Shown here: positions 22,727 to 35,229 of the stretch, piece after piece | Layout: the number at the start of each line of letters is the position of its first letter | Position numbering within the stretch: position 1 is the first letter of the stretch | Source of the DNA: Isochrysis galbana | Lineage: Eukaryota > Haptophyta > Isochrysidales > Isochrysidaceae | NCBI GenBank assembly: GCA_018136815.1 | Contig: CM030931.1 | Span: 436,511-500,510 of the forward strand | Length of the DNA stretch: 64,000 nt | Direction of reading: 5' to 3' | The notes under the pieces: model-generated | Told to the model about the DNA's origin: nothing | Database searches by the model: none | The model's input: the letters and a program-made list of their open reading frames with translations, nothing else | Made by a program: the position numbers and the translations under genes

Positions 22727-23413
22727 ATGGCCTCGGCTGCTGCCAGCGACGTGGAGCTGCTGCTTTCCCGGCTGAAGACGGGCGAGCCACAGCGATGTGG
22801 GATGCAGGACGCAGCGGTACTTGCGCAGGCCCACGCATGCAATGCGTCCGGCGACGTTGACAGGGCGCGGGTGCTTTTTGAGCAAGTCTTCCTTGTGACA
22901 GCGAAACCAGCGCACCTTTTGAGTGCAGCAAATATGCGACTAAAGTTGGGCGATCTGGACGGCGCTGCTTGTCTATATGAAGGGCTGCTGCGTGAAGAAA
23001 CACGCCTTAGCAAAAAAGAGGCAGCGGTCGCCCGGCGCAAGCTAGTTGAGTCAGGCATGCTGTGGGATATGAAGCTCGGCGAGCAGCCTCAACTTTCTGA
23101 GGCCCAATGGAGATGCAGTGTTGGATTGGGTTCGCAGGGCAGTGATCCTGGGCCGGTGCTCGAATTCAATCCGCCGCCGCTCTGCGTCTCAAGTGCCCAC
23201 GATGGCTTGGCACACGAGGCGTGTTCCGAATGTGTAGGCTCAATGTCCGACAACATGTATATCATGCCGCCCCGGCGGAAAGAGCTCCTGGCACGGACAG
23301 AGCATCTATTTCGCGAGAGGTTGAGGACACTCCTAGTCGAGGAATCCGCCAGGCAATGTGGCGAGGCTGCAGTGCAAGGTGCCGATGCCGCGGGAATGTC
23401 GGGCTTGACGTAA
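22727..23413 (+). CDS. Small TPR-like protein, hypothetical
   Basis: A 228-residue frame from ATG 22727. Residues ~28-88 form two helical hairpins of TPR type (VLAQAHACNASGDVDRARVL and LLSAANMRLKLGDLDGAACL, with Gly/Ala/Asp at TPR positions). The second half lacks known motifs and is Cys-bearing (EACSECVGSM). The frame ends at TAA in the context GAC-GTAAGG, which could instead be a splice donor, so the protein may continue. There is no pyrimidine tract before the start, unlike most genes here; it may be an exon of a larger gene or a gene relic. Confidence 0.4.
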   Translation: MASAAASDVELLLSRLKTGEPQRCGMQDAAVLAQAHACNASGDVDRARVLFEQVFLVTAKPAHLLSAANMRLKLGDLDGAACLYEGLLREETRLSKKEAAVARRKLVESGMLWDMKLGEQPQLSEAQWRCSVGLGSQGSDPGPVLEFNPPPLCVSSAHDGLAHEACSECVGSMSDNMYIMPPRRKELLARTEHLFRERLRTLLVEESARQCGEAAVQGADAAGMSGLT

Positions 23414-25149
23414 GGCTCCCATAACCATCGCCAACAATTGATACCATCCTTTTGGTGATGCAACATCTTCGAGTACAGGAGTGTATTGAACGAGGATCCA
23501 TCGGTAGAGCATGTGGCGAAGTTGAATTGAGAAGACGTCACTTCAGTTGCATGCATGTTGATGGATGTCAACTTAATTAGGATACTTATCGTAGTTTGTG
23601 AGAGGACATTTGTTGTTCTGGGGGCGGGGGTCTGCAATATCCGGTGCTTCCTTCAGGAAGCCTTTATTTGGCGCCGCGTGCCTTGTTACTTCGTCTTTGT
23701 TTTAGTGACTGCGACTCGCAACGAGCTGTCTGCGCAGTGACGTGTCTCACTGAAACGGGTAAGCCAACATACGGCTGGTAAGACCCGGCATACTGAAGCT
23801 GAATGCCCTGAGACTCTAGAAGTAAAAGATAAAAGTAAGGACACGAGACATCATCAAACGTCAAACGTCTTGGGGTACGCTCCCGGAGACGGGAGGGCGG
23901 CGGCTTGCCTTCATCCGGTACCAAAGCTGCGGGGGGGGGGGGGGGGCGCAGAGTGGACGAGTGGGAGCGAGGGCGGCGGCCGAGGAAAGCGAGCCTTGGC
24001 CCAAAGCGGCTTGGTCAAAAGCCAAAAAAAAAGCGCGCGCAAACCTCGGGAACGGGAACGAATCCTCGCTCTGTCGCCCCCGGTCCCACTCCCCACTCTC
24101 ATCTCCGCACTCCTCGCTCTCTTCCTCGCTCTCCTCCTCGCTTCGTCCTCCGTCAATTCAGCCTCAGTCTTCCGTCAGCCCCTCGCTCACTTCCGTCAAT
24201 CTCTCATTTCTGTCAGTCTCTCACTTCCGTCAGACTCTCACTTCCGTCGGTCTCTCACTTCTGTTAGTCTCTCACTTTCCTTTACTTCCTCACGCTCACG
24301 TCCGTCGGCACTTCCGTCAGTCTCCTCCCTCTCTCCACCGCTAAAAGCGTCCTTCTCTATGTAGTACTATATAATTAAAAATCGGGGACAGCTAGGATGT
24401 CAAGGGCGTGAGCCACCAATACCGGTGAGTACCTCACCTACCTGTCGCTCAGTCGCATCCGCGCTCAATGCTCACAATCAAGGGAGGAGGTAGGTAGAGG
24501 TAGAGGTAGAGGTATAGGAGGTAGGGCGTAGGGCCTTTGCCTCCATTTGGTACCACCTTGCACCTTGATGCAAGCCGACTTACCCTCTAACCTCTTATTC
24601 CAAAGGCCAAAGGGCAAACAAAGGGCATCGAATATATGCATATATATATCATATATGCTATAGATGGGTGTTTCCCGGGGTTTGTACCGCTTTACGCTTT
24701 ACTTTTACTTTGGTGTATTTCCTCAATCTCAATCCTGAATCCTGACTTTTCCAGATTTACACCCTTGGAAGTTAAGATAGCGTTTGACCGCCCTACCCTA
24801 GGGCCTAGGGCATTTATTAAAAAAAAAAAAAAAAGCGAACCTCAAGTTGACTTCAAGACTTCAAGTTGCACCTTCTCCTTCTCACTTGGCACTTGCACTT
24901 GGTTGGGGCTTGGGGCGCGCACTTAGGACACCACTGGGGCACATTAGAGTAAAGTCACCCGTGGCATGCCGCATCTATCAATCGCTAGGGAGGGGGGTTT
25001 AGTTTTAGTTTCGTGCAGGGCTGCGGTTTTTTGCGCAGTGTGGCTTTCAAGTGTAGTCAGGTGGACAGTGTCCCCCATCAGTATTACGAGGTGTGAAGTG
25101 TGTGGTGTGAGCATGCGCCTGTGCGTTCCGCCGGCAGCTTTTCCTCCGG
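23414..25149. other. Repeat-rich gene-free spacer
   Basis: Contains a G run at ~23930, a 17-bp minisatellite at 24190-24330, GGTAGA-type repeats at 24487-24525, and a 15-base A run at ~24820. No gene recognised. Confidence 0.5.
24190..24330 (+). repeat. 17-bp pyrimidine minisatellite
   Basis: About six to seven imperfect units of TCTCTCACTTCCGTCAG, with C/T exchanges between units. The array is pyrimidine-rich like the gene leaders but is not next to a start codon. Confidence 0.75.
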
Positions 25150-25565
25150 TCAAAAGCTTCCCCCTCCCCCTCTATCCCTCTCTCTCTCTCCCTCTCCTCC
25201 GATCCTGTTGTCTATCCCGCCCTCTTCTACTCCTACTCCATCTCTTCTTCTCTCACATCATCACATCTTCTCTCGCCGCTCGCAGTGTGTCCCTCCGTCG
25301 TCACTCACGGCCCACCTTCTTCTTCCTAGTCATCATTTTTTCTCTTTTCTTCCTCTTCCCTCTCTTGCTTCTACTCCTCCCCGTCTTCCCTTGCCCTCTC
25401 CCTTCCCCCCCCCCTCCCCCCCCCTTCCCTCCCCCCTTCCCTCTCTCTCTCTCTTCCTCTCTCTCTCTCTCTTCTCTCTCCCCCCTCCTCTATCTTCCCT
25501 CCCAATCCCCTCCCCTCTCCCCCTTCCCCCTCCCCCCCCCCTCCCCCCTTCTAGGCCCCCACGCG
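25150..25565 (+). promoter_or_regulatory. Pyrimidine-rich promoter/leader of the KDM5-like gene
   Basis: About 400 bases, mostly C/T (CTCTCTCT, CCCCCCTTCC and similar), end directly at the KDM5-like ATG (25566). Confidence 0.45.
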
Positions 25566-28500
25566 ATGGCCACTCCGTATGTGGACGCACCGGTGCTCCG
25601 GCCGTCCGCAGAGGAGTGGGAGGAGCCGTACGCCTACCTCCGCTCGATCGGGCACATCCTGGCGGAGTACGGTGTCGCACGCATCCTCCCCCCCCCCGAC
25701 TGGCAGCCGCCTGTCGTGCTCGACACCTCGCGGCTCCGGCTACGCACTGAGCCACAGGTGAGAGAGTGCACACACACCGGCCTTCCCGCGCGCTTCTGCG
25801 GGGGCTTGCACGCAGCCGATCGAGGCTCTGGGGCTGTGTGTTGGGAGGGCGCCGTCCTGGGTACGAGTCAGACGGTCCGGAGCCCATTGCTGCCCGGTGA
25901 GGCTACTGAGCCACCCTTTCCTGCCATGTGTGAGCGGATGATGTATGCCCCCTGCCCTCCCTCCACCCCTTCCTTATCGCAGCGCACGACGGAGCTCGGC
26001 GCACAGGATGTGGCACGTACCTCCTTCATGGCGTCTCTCCGTGAATTCTTAGCATCCATGAACTCCTCGCTCGGCCGGACTCCGGTCGTTGGTGGACGTG
26101 AGCGCAAACCCATCACTCCCTTGGGCGTGATTCGCTCGGGTCACGCCGCCTGGGGCCGACGGAAGTCACACTCCACACCGCCGCTGCGCATGCCCACTGT
26201 CCGATTCTCATCAACGTCTGACTGCCCCGGGCGTCTCTCTCAGGTGAAGTAGACCTCTTCCGTCTCTATTGCGCCGTCACTTCGCTCGGTGGCTATCATG
26301 CCGTGACGGGAGCCAAGCGATGGCCTGAGATCGTGGGATTGCTTAAGCTACGGCAGGTGTGAGGGCATCCCACGGGTTTCCACACGCCAATACACACGTC
26401 TTCTGTTGTCTATAATCCGCCACGTATTGGTAGTCTCATGGCCTCTTGTGGTCTTCCGCTCGCCGTACGATTTCATTGAATTCCTTTTGCAGGCTTCACA
26501 CTGTGCCTCGTCATTACGACAACACTACTCGAAGATACTCTTGCAGTACGAGCTCGTACAGCGCGCGCGCGCGCCTACGCCCGCCGACACCAGCCAGCCG
26601 ACAGAAGCTAGCGCACATCCAACATCGTCCACTCTTACCGACGAGAGTAGATTAGACAACATAGACTGTCCACATTCTATGGCCACGCCTCCTCGTGGAG
26701 AGAGCTCAAGCACCACCGATGGATCGTTCGACGGGCTTGACAGAATGCGAGGCGGCATTTCATGTCTGACCCTTGCTCTTCAGCTGCAAGACATGGAGGA
26801 GCGAATCCCTTGGGACTTGGTCAGGGACGCATCGTCGAGATGCGATTGGGCAGCCATTAGGCCAAGCTGGCTAGCATCGGTAAGCTGAGCATCATACAAT
26901 GGCGCCAGACATAGGCGGGAGCACGATGACGTGATGCACAGTCCGTGGACCCCGTGGGCCTCCCCTTGCCTGTGCTGGTTTCATGAGAAGGCCGATGTCG
27001 TTCGGCTGTACCGACGCGCGCGTCTTATTCCCGTTTGCGCAGGTGGAGGATGGACGGCATCAATTGCATACATTATCGATGGCGGTGGCGACATTGGAGG
27101 CTGCTATCGCCGATCACGCCCTTTCGAAGGAGTGGCGTTCCCGCCTTCGGCTGCCGTGGCTTAAGTCTCTGCAATCAGTCTCGACCGCATCAGCGCTGCA
27201 AGCCTTGATGCTCTCGTTTGACCGGCACGTTCAATGGAAAGAATTTGAGGGCGCGTCCATCGCAAAAGCCGAGGAAGAAGGCGAGGGGGAGGAAGATGTT
27301 GCACAGCGCGCAAGTGATGGCCGCAGGGAATTGGACGACGGAGACGTGCGCGAAAACAAGCGCGTGAAGCTAGAAGAGGCTGCAGACGAACACGAGGCCC
27401 TCGAAGTCGAAGTCAAGGTTGGTCGAGGCGCACCATCAGTTCTGAGTAATGACGAGGGCGCCGCCAGTGGGAAGGGGTCTAAGGACTCTAAGGACAGGCG
27501 GCGCGATAAGCGGCGGCGCGATAGCGCAGATGACGATGCGGGGGCTGCTTCCGCACGTACTCGCCACACGCGGATGCAAGATGACATGATCCAGAGGGCC
27601 TTGGACGTCGCCCATGGAGGTGACGGGGAGGCGGGCCATTCCGCTGAGGGAGCTCTGCAAGAGGTGGACATGGATATCGATGAGGGCTGCGTGAGTGTCG
27701 TCGATGATGTTGCCTGCGGTGGCATGAACGGGGCAAATAGTTCTGAAGATCTGTCTAGCGTCGAAGTCTTCTTGGCCCATGCAATTCGGCTCAAACGCGC
27801 CATCTACGGCACGCCGAGTGCGCGCCACACAGGCGCTACCAGCGGGTTTGGGTGTGCGCCGCACCCGATCATCGCAGGACGCGAGGCTCTCATAAAAGCT
27901 GAGCGTGTGGAGGCCGACTTTTGGCGCGCGGTGAGCGGCGGCACCATCTCCGAGAGAAGTGATTACTCGACGGGAGGAGGCTCCGCGGACGTGGATCCAT
28001 CCGTCTCGTACTCGGCAGTGCCAATGGGTGACTCTGCGTCGACATCGGGCTTCCCAAGACCGTCGGAAGTGGGGGAGGTCTACGCAAAAGACGCATGGAG
28101 TCCTTACAATCTCCCTTCTCATTCGTCGTCCCTTTTCTCGCACTTGATACGTGCCAACCAAACTTCGCGCAAGGGAGACGGCGGTGCTACAGCAAGCAAG
28201 ACGGGTGGCACGCCCGCCAATGCGTCGCTCCAACTTCCCGCTGGTCTACATGATCTCGTTGTACCGCAGATGCGCCTCGGGATGCTGTGGTCGGTCGAGT
28301 CTCCTGCCGGCGTTCCACGATGGGGGGTGCATCCTTGGCTGCTCTACGGGGCTAGCTTCCTCCTTGCAGGTCTGCCAAAAACGTGGTACGTCGTGCCCCC
28401 TGCAGACGCCGAGTCATTCGAAGCTCTGCTGAAGCGGGAAGCGAGCGGAGTCGCTGAGAGCACTCTTGAGGCCAACGCCTCTAGTCAGTCCGGTGACTGC

Positions 28501-31500
28501 AACATAGGCGGCTCGTCTAGGAATGCCACCAGCGGCGAATCCGCCCCGTCGACGAGGGCGGCCACGTCGTCGACGCTGCTCCCGCCTGCGCTGCTTGCCA
28601 CTGCTCAACTACAGGTATGTCGAGTTGAGCAGCAGCCCGGGGAGATTGTTGTCACCGCACCCCGCTCCTATCATTTCGCACTCTCGCATGGGACAACCGT
28701 CTCCGAGTCTACCGTCTTCGCAACTGACGACTGGCTGCCGTATGGATTGCTCGCGCAACGGCACGCTAAACAGGCCGCAAACACGGCCACGACCAAAGGC
28801 CCGCTGTCGGGCGGCAGAGTACCCACTGTTCCTCCTCTCGCGTTTTCGCTCGAGGAGCTAATTCTTCGAGCTGCGTGCTCAAGCCCATCGGTACGCACGT
28901 CCTCCTTGCTGCTCGACACGCTGCGCCCATTATCCGCACAGCACGCTGCAGCGCTTGAAGCCCTACAGGCGGCAGGCGCCTCTCTCGTCGAGGCGCCGCC
29001 TGAGTGCCCTCCAGCTGACGATGCTGCTAGGGCCACCACTACGGTCTCCAGCGTGAAGCGCGAGAGTCCTGACCTTGTGGGCGACATGGAGGAAGCCGCG
29101 GCAATCGCAGCTGAAGAGAATGCACTCTTACGGTTACTCGCTGCCGTAGAGCCGTGCGCGCCCACAGCCTCGTCGACAGCCCCCATCAACCCTTCTGAAG
29201 ATTGCAAGGATAGTATGAGAGTGGTCGCAGGACATGGCGATGGCAGCCACACCTCTTGCTACCTTTGCGCCCAACCCTGCTTCCTGTCCTATGTGCGCTG
29301 CAGCGTGTGCAGTGATATCATCGCAGGCACTTGCCATGCTGCGCAACGCGTTGCGTGTGCCGAACACGGCCTGCAACTCGGCTGCGACTGCGCTCCATCC
29401 GCACTCTCCGTCACCGTAGTCTTTCCACCTGCACTCCTTGTGCGCTTCGAAGCCCTACTCAATAGAAGGCTCGCGAGGCGCGCCCGCTGGCTGGCGCTCG
29501 CAGATGAGACGTTAGCAGGGACCCCCGAGCTCTCAGCTGTGGATTCACTCCTGGCGATTGCCGAACGTATGCAGCTATGCGAAGAGCCACAGGTCCGGGC
29601 CATCCGTGCACGGAGAGACGAAGGGACGCGCTGGGTCTCACGCGCGTCTACACTTCTCAGTGAGAGGTGTGCTTACACCCTGTCGCAAGTCGACGCGCAC
29701 TTAGCCAAAGGGGAGGCTATGCTGTTGCGGATGCCGCATATTGAAGAACTGCGCGCGATGGCCGAAGCTGCACGGGCTTGGGAAGTGCGCGCTGAGGCCA
29801 TGCTCGCGACAACACGCTCGATTCCCCTCGCGAGTAGCGGAAAAGGTCTCGATGGTTCGCCGCTTGCCGACGAAACCGGCACGGCTGCGGCCCAGTGGGA
29901 CCCCTCTCGCGCTCGCTCCCAATCGGAGCTTCGCGAACTCTTGAACGATCCCGCGGCGGCCTCGCTTAGACTTCCGCTAGTGGATGAAATAAAGGACGAG
30001 ATTGAGCGACTGGGCTGGGTTTCATCCGCGGAAGCGATGGTCGCCTCCGAGCCTGATTTTGGTGAGCTAAAGGAGCTGCTCTCCCGCGCGGAGGCGTTGG
30101 GTGTGCGCCATCTACCAGACGCCGTTGAGTTGTCTCGCCGCTTCACCACGGCGGGTCGGTGGGTTTACCGCGCAAACAATGCCCTTCGCCGTCGTTCGTA
30201 CCTTCCTGCATTGGAGACCTTGGCCCAGGAGGGGTCAACGCTGGGTGTTACCACAGATCAATTAAAGGAAGTGCGAGCGCGCATCGACGCCGCCACATCT
30301 TGGGCGAAGCGGGCGCGTGTCGCTCTTGGCCTTCCGCCTTCAGATGGCAACGCTGACAAGGACGAAGAACCCAAGAGCACAGCCTCCAGCGCCACCACCA
30401 ATGGCAATGCTTTGCCGTCTGTGGAGAGCATACGCTCGCTGGCGGCAGAGGCAGCCGCACTTGACGTGACAGTAGCCGAGGAGGTGCAAGTAGGAGAGTT
30501 GGTGAAGAAGATTGATTGGTGGGTGAAGCGTGCCTCGGCAATGTTCATCAAGCGTGGGTCTGAGGCGACGCTCTTGGAGCTGCTCCAGCACGACCCTGAC
30601 GCGCCGCCGCTCGAGGCGGCAGGTGAAACAGCCGATGGGGGCACAATTGATAGTGTTGCATGCGCATTTTGTACAGGCAACGATTCTGCCACGACATCGA
30701 AATTCATGATTGGCTGTGATGGCTGTGACCGTTGGTATCATGGACCCTGCGTCGGAGTGGACAAGAGGGCAGCGGATGCCATGACAGAGTATCAATGCCT
30801 CTTCTGTGTGCAGTCGGCTGGAGGTGAATACGTTTATGGCCCTCCATTTCCGGTGCCTAAACGAACTCGACGCCCGAGGTTGCGGCAGGTCGCGGCATTG
30901 CTCGACGAGGCCGCCAAGATGGACGTAGTAATGCCTGAGGTGGAGCCAATGAGGAACCTAATGATTCAGGCAGAATCGTGGCAAGCCGATGCTGCTGGGC
31001 TCCTTGATGAGTCATCAGCAGGCGAAGGGAGTGCCGAGCACGGCGGCGGTGACGGCTCAGGTGGCTCCAAAAAGCTGCGATACGAGATTCTCGAGTCGGT
31101 TCTCGCGAGGGGAGAGGCGTGTGAAGTTGAGCCTGAGTCGCTCGCCGCGTTGCGAAAAGTGGCGACGCAGTTCTTATCGTGGCAGGCGCGAGCTCTCGCA
31201 CTGCTCCGCGGTGATTTCAGTGTTGACGAGCCACTCACACGACAAGAGGCCGAAATCGAGGACATGCTCGTTGACGGTATCGAGCCCGCGGCAGGTGATA
31301 CAGTAGACTCCGACACCTCGGAGAAGCTCGGTGGCGTCCGGTGCGGTAGTGGCGGCGTAAAACTTGACCGCTCCGCCCTGCGCGGTGTCTCGCCAAACAG
31401 TCTCGGCGGTCTCCACCTTCTGCTTCTCGAGGCAGAGGAGCTGCGCGTCACATCAGAAGAAGTGACGCAACTGCAAGCGATGGCTGCTACGGCACGTCGA

Positions 31501-33711
31501 TGGCAGGGGGACGCGCGAGCAGCCCTGTCGAAATCGGAGCCTGACGAGAAGTCCATTGCCTCTCTCCTCCAAGGGCTCGAAGCACTACCACTCCGCCTTA
31601 GAGAACGCTCCGATCTCCAAGCCAGACTAGCAACGCAGCGCTGGCTCCTCACGCGTCGTCCCGAGTTGTCGGTAGCCATTTCCTGTTGTGCAGCCCGGCC
31701 GTCCCTGGCTCTGCTTCGAGAGTTGTGTTTAGAGGCAGAAGAGCTCTCACTGGGGGAGTTGGCAGAAGTCGTCGAAGCAAGAGCGCGCTTGGCGGCCGCA
31801 GAAGCCTGGGACGTGAAGGTCGAGGAAGCGATTCGCTGCCGTGATGGCATGGCTTCGCTTGCAAACCTTCTGGACGAAGCGGACCAGCTTGGCGTTGTTC
31901 CCCTTCAAGAGGCATCGCTGCGTCGTCGGGTGAACAATGCCTCATCATGGGCGGCACGCGCAGCGGGTGCACTGGAAGGGCCCACCACCGAAGTGGAGCT
32001 GCAAGAGCTGCTAGCGCAGGCAGAAGAATCCTCTGTTCCTCAGGCAGACCGCGATCCGCTGATAGAGAAGGCGGCGCTTGCCACTTGGTGGCGACAGCGC
32101 GCCAACGCAGTCTTTGTTAAAGAGGGATGCCGGCTTACGCTAGCGGAGTGCCTCGATGGTGATGGGCATTATGAGCTGGCCACTGAAAATGGTGGCTGGG
32201 CTGTTCACCTTGCTTGCTCGTTCTGCACGGGCTGCTCTCGCTTCGAGACAGCACAATTCATGATCGGGTGTGACAGCTGCGACCGCTGGTATCATGGGCC
32301 ATGCGTGGGAGTCTCAAAGGCGGAGGGTGACGCAATGAACGAGTACGCATGCCCCACGTGCGCGGGACAAAAATACAGGTTTGGGCCGCCCTATCCTGTA
32401 CCGCGCAAGACGCGTCGGCCACGCCGGGCGATGGTCAAGGCACTAATGGCGGAAGCAGTTGCAATTGGTGTAGAGGTGGCTGAGCAAACGCTTGTCGGGC
32501 AGTTGTTGCGGGCGGCAGAAGAGTGGGATCGCGAGGCTGAGGAGCTCCTTGGACTCGGCAGCAGCGCTTCTCCGAAGGAAGGGGCGCAGGGTGTTGCTCA
32601 TTGGAATGGCAGGCCTGCAGCTAGTGGTCGTGGCTGCGCAGATCTCGCACGCATTCGTGATCTTGTTGCTCGAGCCGAAACGCTTGAAGTCACTCCGGGA
32701 TGGCTTCAGCAAGCCAAGGCATCTCGGGACCGCCTCGAGAATTGGAATCGCAATTTTGAGATGCTTGAGCAGGTGATTCGTCTCAGCCTTGCCCGTGCGA
32801 CCTACCACGCAACCCCGCACCCCACATACTCCGATGTCCGTATGGAACGTGCGGCCCTTCATAGCGCGCGTGAGAAATGTTGTCTTTCGATGTACCGCCC
32901 ATGCGGGCATACCCAGACGTTGTGCATGTTTGACCCTGCTCCTCATGCCTCGGCCCAGGCCACGTCAAAGTCCTCCGGACGCGCCGGTCCTACCGCTGCT
33001 TCCATGGCTCCCCCGACCACCTTCTCATCCCACGGATTCCTCTCTGCTGGCGCGTTCCCCGGTGACTCCACCGCCATAGGTGCGTCCCTTGCAGCGGAAG
33101 CGTCAGTTCTTACTATCAAGCATGTCGAGTTGCTATCCTCGATGAAAGCATGCCAAGACTGGCGCGTTTCAGCTCGGAGCGCATTGAGATCCGGGGCCGA
33201 TGTCCCTACGCTCACCGCTCTATGCAACGTGGGTCACATGACGTGCTCTCCTGAGGCCGAGCTCCTCCGTATCGCGTTGGTGCGCGGACAGGCAATCGGT
33301 CAGCTCCTCGACCCATCGATTGCTGCGGCCGCAGCCGCCCGCGCTGCGGCGACCGCGGCAGCGGAGGCTGCCAATAGGTTTGGCTCTACTGTGGGCGGCC
33401 CGTCAACGGGCGAATCCAGGCGCGCGCCGGTACCGGCGCCCGCGCCGGCTCCGTTGCGAGCAGTAGCGCCCGGTGGGGGCGCTCCAACTACGTTGCCGTC
33501 CTACACACCCGCGCCGCAACCCTATTCAGTGGTTGGCTCCTCGCTTCCGCCCACGGCGCCCCCGCCCGTATTGATAGGCGCCAACATGGCACCTCTAAGT
33601 CTCTCGCTCTCCAACAACTCTGCCCTGTTGTCTTCTGCCCCATCGAGCGCAAACGCCGCCACTGGCGCTCTCGACAGTAGTGTGAGCCTCATGGCAGAAG
33701 AAGAGTTGTGA
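25566..33711 (+). CDS. KDM5: KDM5/JARID1-type chromatin protein with degenerate JmjC site
   Basis: Exons 25566-25757, 25983-26097, 26244-26356, 26493-26879 and 27043-33711 give 2,491 residues, all junctions in phase. KDM5 proteins remove methyl groups from histone H3 Lys4. JmjN is at ~9-55 (APVLRPSAEEWEEPYAYL; PPPDWQPPVV). ARID is at ~80-165 (VDLFRLYCAVTSLGGYH). JmjC spans ~675-845: PKTWYVVPP (~714), GEIVVTAPRSYHFALSHG (~813), TDDWLPYG. The iron-binding His-x-Glu is absent: the aligned segment is RWGVHPWLLYG (~695), so demethylase activity is unlikely. A C5HC2 finger is at ~998-1055, followed by long PLU-1-type helical repeats (WxxRA units). Two PHD fingers lie at ~1473-1525 and ~1993-2045, each ending in GPPxPVPxxTRRPR. 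The usual PHD between ARID and JmjC is missing. Normal KDM5 length is ~1,500-1,700, so this one is expanded. 32773-32958 may be an in-frame intron. Confidence 0.93.
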
Positions 33712-33734
33712 CCTGACTTCCTGATTTCTCACAA

Positions 33735-33880
33735 TGGCGTGCCTCGGCCCCTCGGTACTGCCGAGGCCAAGACGAGGGCACAGTGTTTGGTCAGCGACTT
33801 GTTACTTCTTATAGTAGCGCGCCTTGGCCGCTCGGTATTGTCGAGGCTAGGACGAGGGCCTAGTGCTTGGTCAACGGCTT
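33735..33880 (+). promoter_or_regulatory. Tandem hairpin repeat in the KDM5-like 3' UTR
   Basis: Two ~80-base diverged copies lie just after the stop codon. Copy 1 has GCCTCGGC (33741-33748) pairing with GCCGAGGC (33760-33767). Copy 2 has GCCTTGGC (33821-33828) pairing with GTCGAGGC (33840-33847). Base changes between copies keep all eight pairs, using G-U wobbles. Confidence 0.5.
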
Positions 33881-34756
33881 GTACTGCCGCTGCCAAAAGG
33901 ACACCGGCTCCCACCTCTCATCGCGTGGGAATTTGCGCATGCACTACAGGGCCGTTCTCCGGGACACTCTGGGACACATGGAGTTAGTGGCCGCTCAGCC
34001 TCGGATTCTGGCGATAAATGCAAGATTCTGTTCAGATACCATCTCCTGTCACTACAACTATGCTAAACGTAAACTTGGCCGAAATTCACGTTCACTAGCC
34101 GTATTAAGCTTGCTGTTGGGGTGACGCCTTGCGGCTTGTATCTTCGATTGTGATTGTAGCTCGGTCACTCACTCTATTTAACCACTATTTCCCACCTCCC
34201 CTGGGTGTCCAAGGATTCCGCAGGGTCCCCCCTACCTCCTACCTGCCCCGCCAGCCGCCTCCCCCGTCCGAACAATCCCCTCCCAGGAGGAGCGCCTCCG
34301 AGAGATCCCGTACGTGTCGCGCAGGCAGGCAGCTCCCGCCGCCGCCGCCCCCGTGTTGTATTCCTGCCCATCTGAAGGCTGTAGGCATGAGGCATGAATA
34401 TTCGTGTAAGGTACGCGCTCACAATTACAATTGAACAGTTCCCCGTGTTGCCACTGACGCACAAGACACACAGATTCGGATTCCCCATGGTCTCAAGTCC
34501 AGGTTTGCAGGTTTTGGTCTCGAAATTTGCGATTCAAATTTTGTTTTTGCTGTTACTATAATTGTTGGCTCGTTTAAGGTAATAAACCGGCATGACTTCG
34601 ACTTCTCGTTCTGCAGTCGCTCTGCGAGACTCTCTCTCTCTCTCTCTCCGTCCGCCTCTCCTCGGCCGACGGCAGGAAGATTCGTCCAAAACATTCTCCG
34701 GTCCCAAGATATCTCGTATCATTAGGAAATCAAATTCGTCGTAGGCCTCTCGAGTC
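33881..34756. other. Gene-free spacer
   Basis: 34487-34570 (GATTCGGATTCCCCATGGTC onward) has a diverged copy at 52577-52670 (GATTCGGATTCCCCCTGGGC onward). A CT run lies at ~34628. No gene seen. Confidence 0.5.
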
Positions 34757-34984
34757 GTGCTAGTCACTAAGAAGGATGGCTCCGTACGTTTCTGCGTAGA
34801 TTATCGCGACGTCAACTCCAAGCTTCGTCTAGAGGACAGCCCTCTTCCCCTCACGGTAGAAGCCATCGACCGATTGTCGTCCGGCCAAGGCAACCTTGAT
34901 TCTCTATTCCTTTGCACCCTGGACCTGGCATCTGGTTTCTGGGGTATACCGATCAAAGAGTCCGATAAACATATCAGCGCCTAG
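34757..34984 (+). pseudogene. Ty3/gypsy reverse transcriptase fragment
   Basis: The 75-residue frame contains LVTKKDGSVRFCVDYRDVNS and LDLASGFWGIPIKESDKH, the first reverse-transcriptase blocks of Ty3/gypsy LTR elements (KKDGxxRxCVDYRxLN and DLxSGFxxI). It stops before the YxDD block. No LTR or integrase is seen nearby. Confidence 0.85.
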
Positions 34985-35229
34985 TACTAACACGGATGGT
35001 ACTAGCCCTGCGCACGGGAGTACTATCTTAGCACCAAATAGCCTATAATTGGTCTCAGATACGCTCAGAGGTGTCGTTCCGTCAATTGTGGGACATCAGT
35101 CGAATTGAGCTATCGAATGTCCACAGTTGTATAGAGCGTTATTTTAAAATTAAATGCAAACTAGCGTAACAACTTTTTTCCCCTGCTTTCCCGCGGCGCG
35201 TGTCCTCCCCCCTCCCGGGGCGCCGTGTC

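Noticed and set aside
34757..34984. Active Ty3/gypsy retrotransposon
   Set aside because: Only the first reverse-transcriptase blocks are present. No YxDD, integrase, protease or LTR was found.
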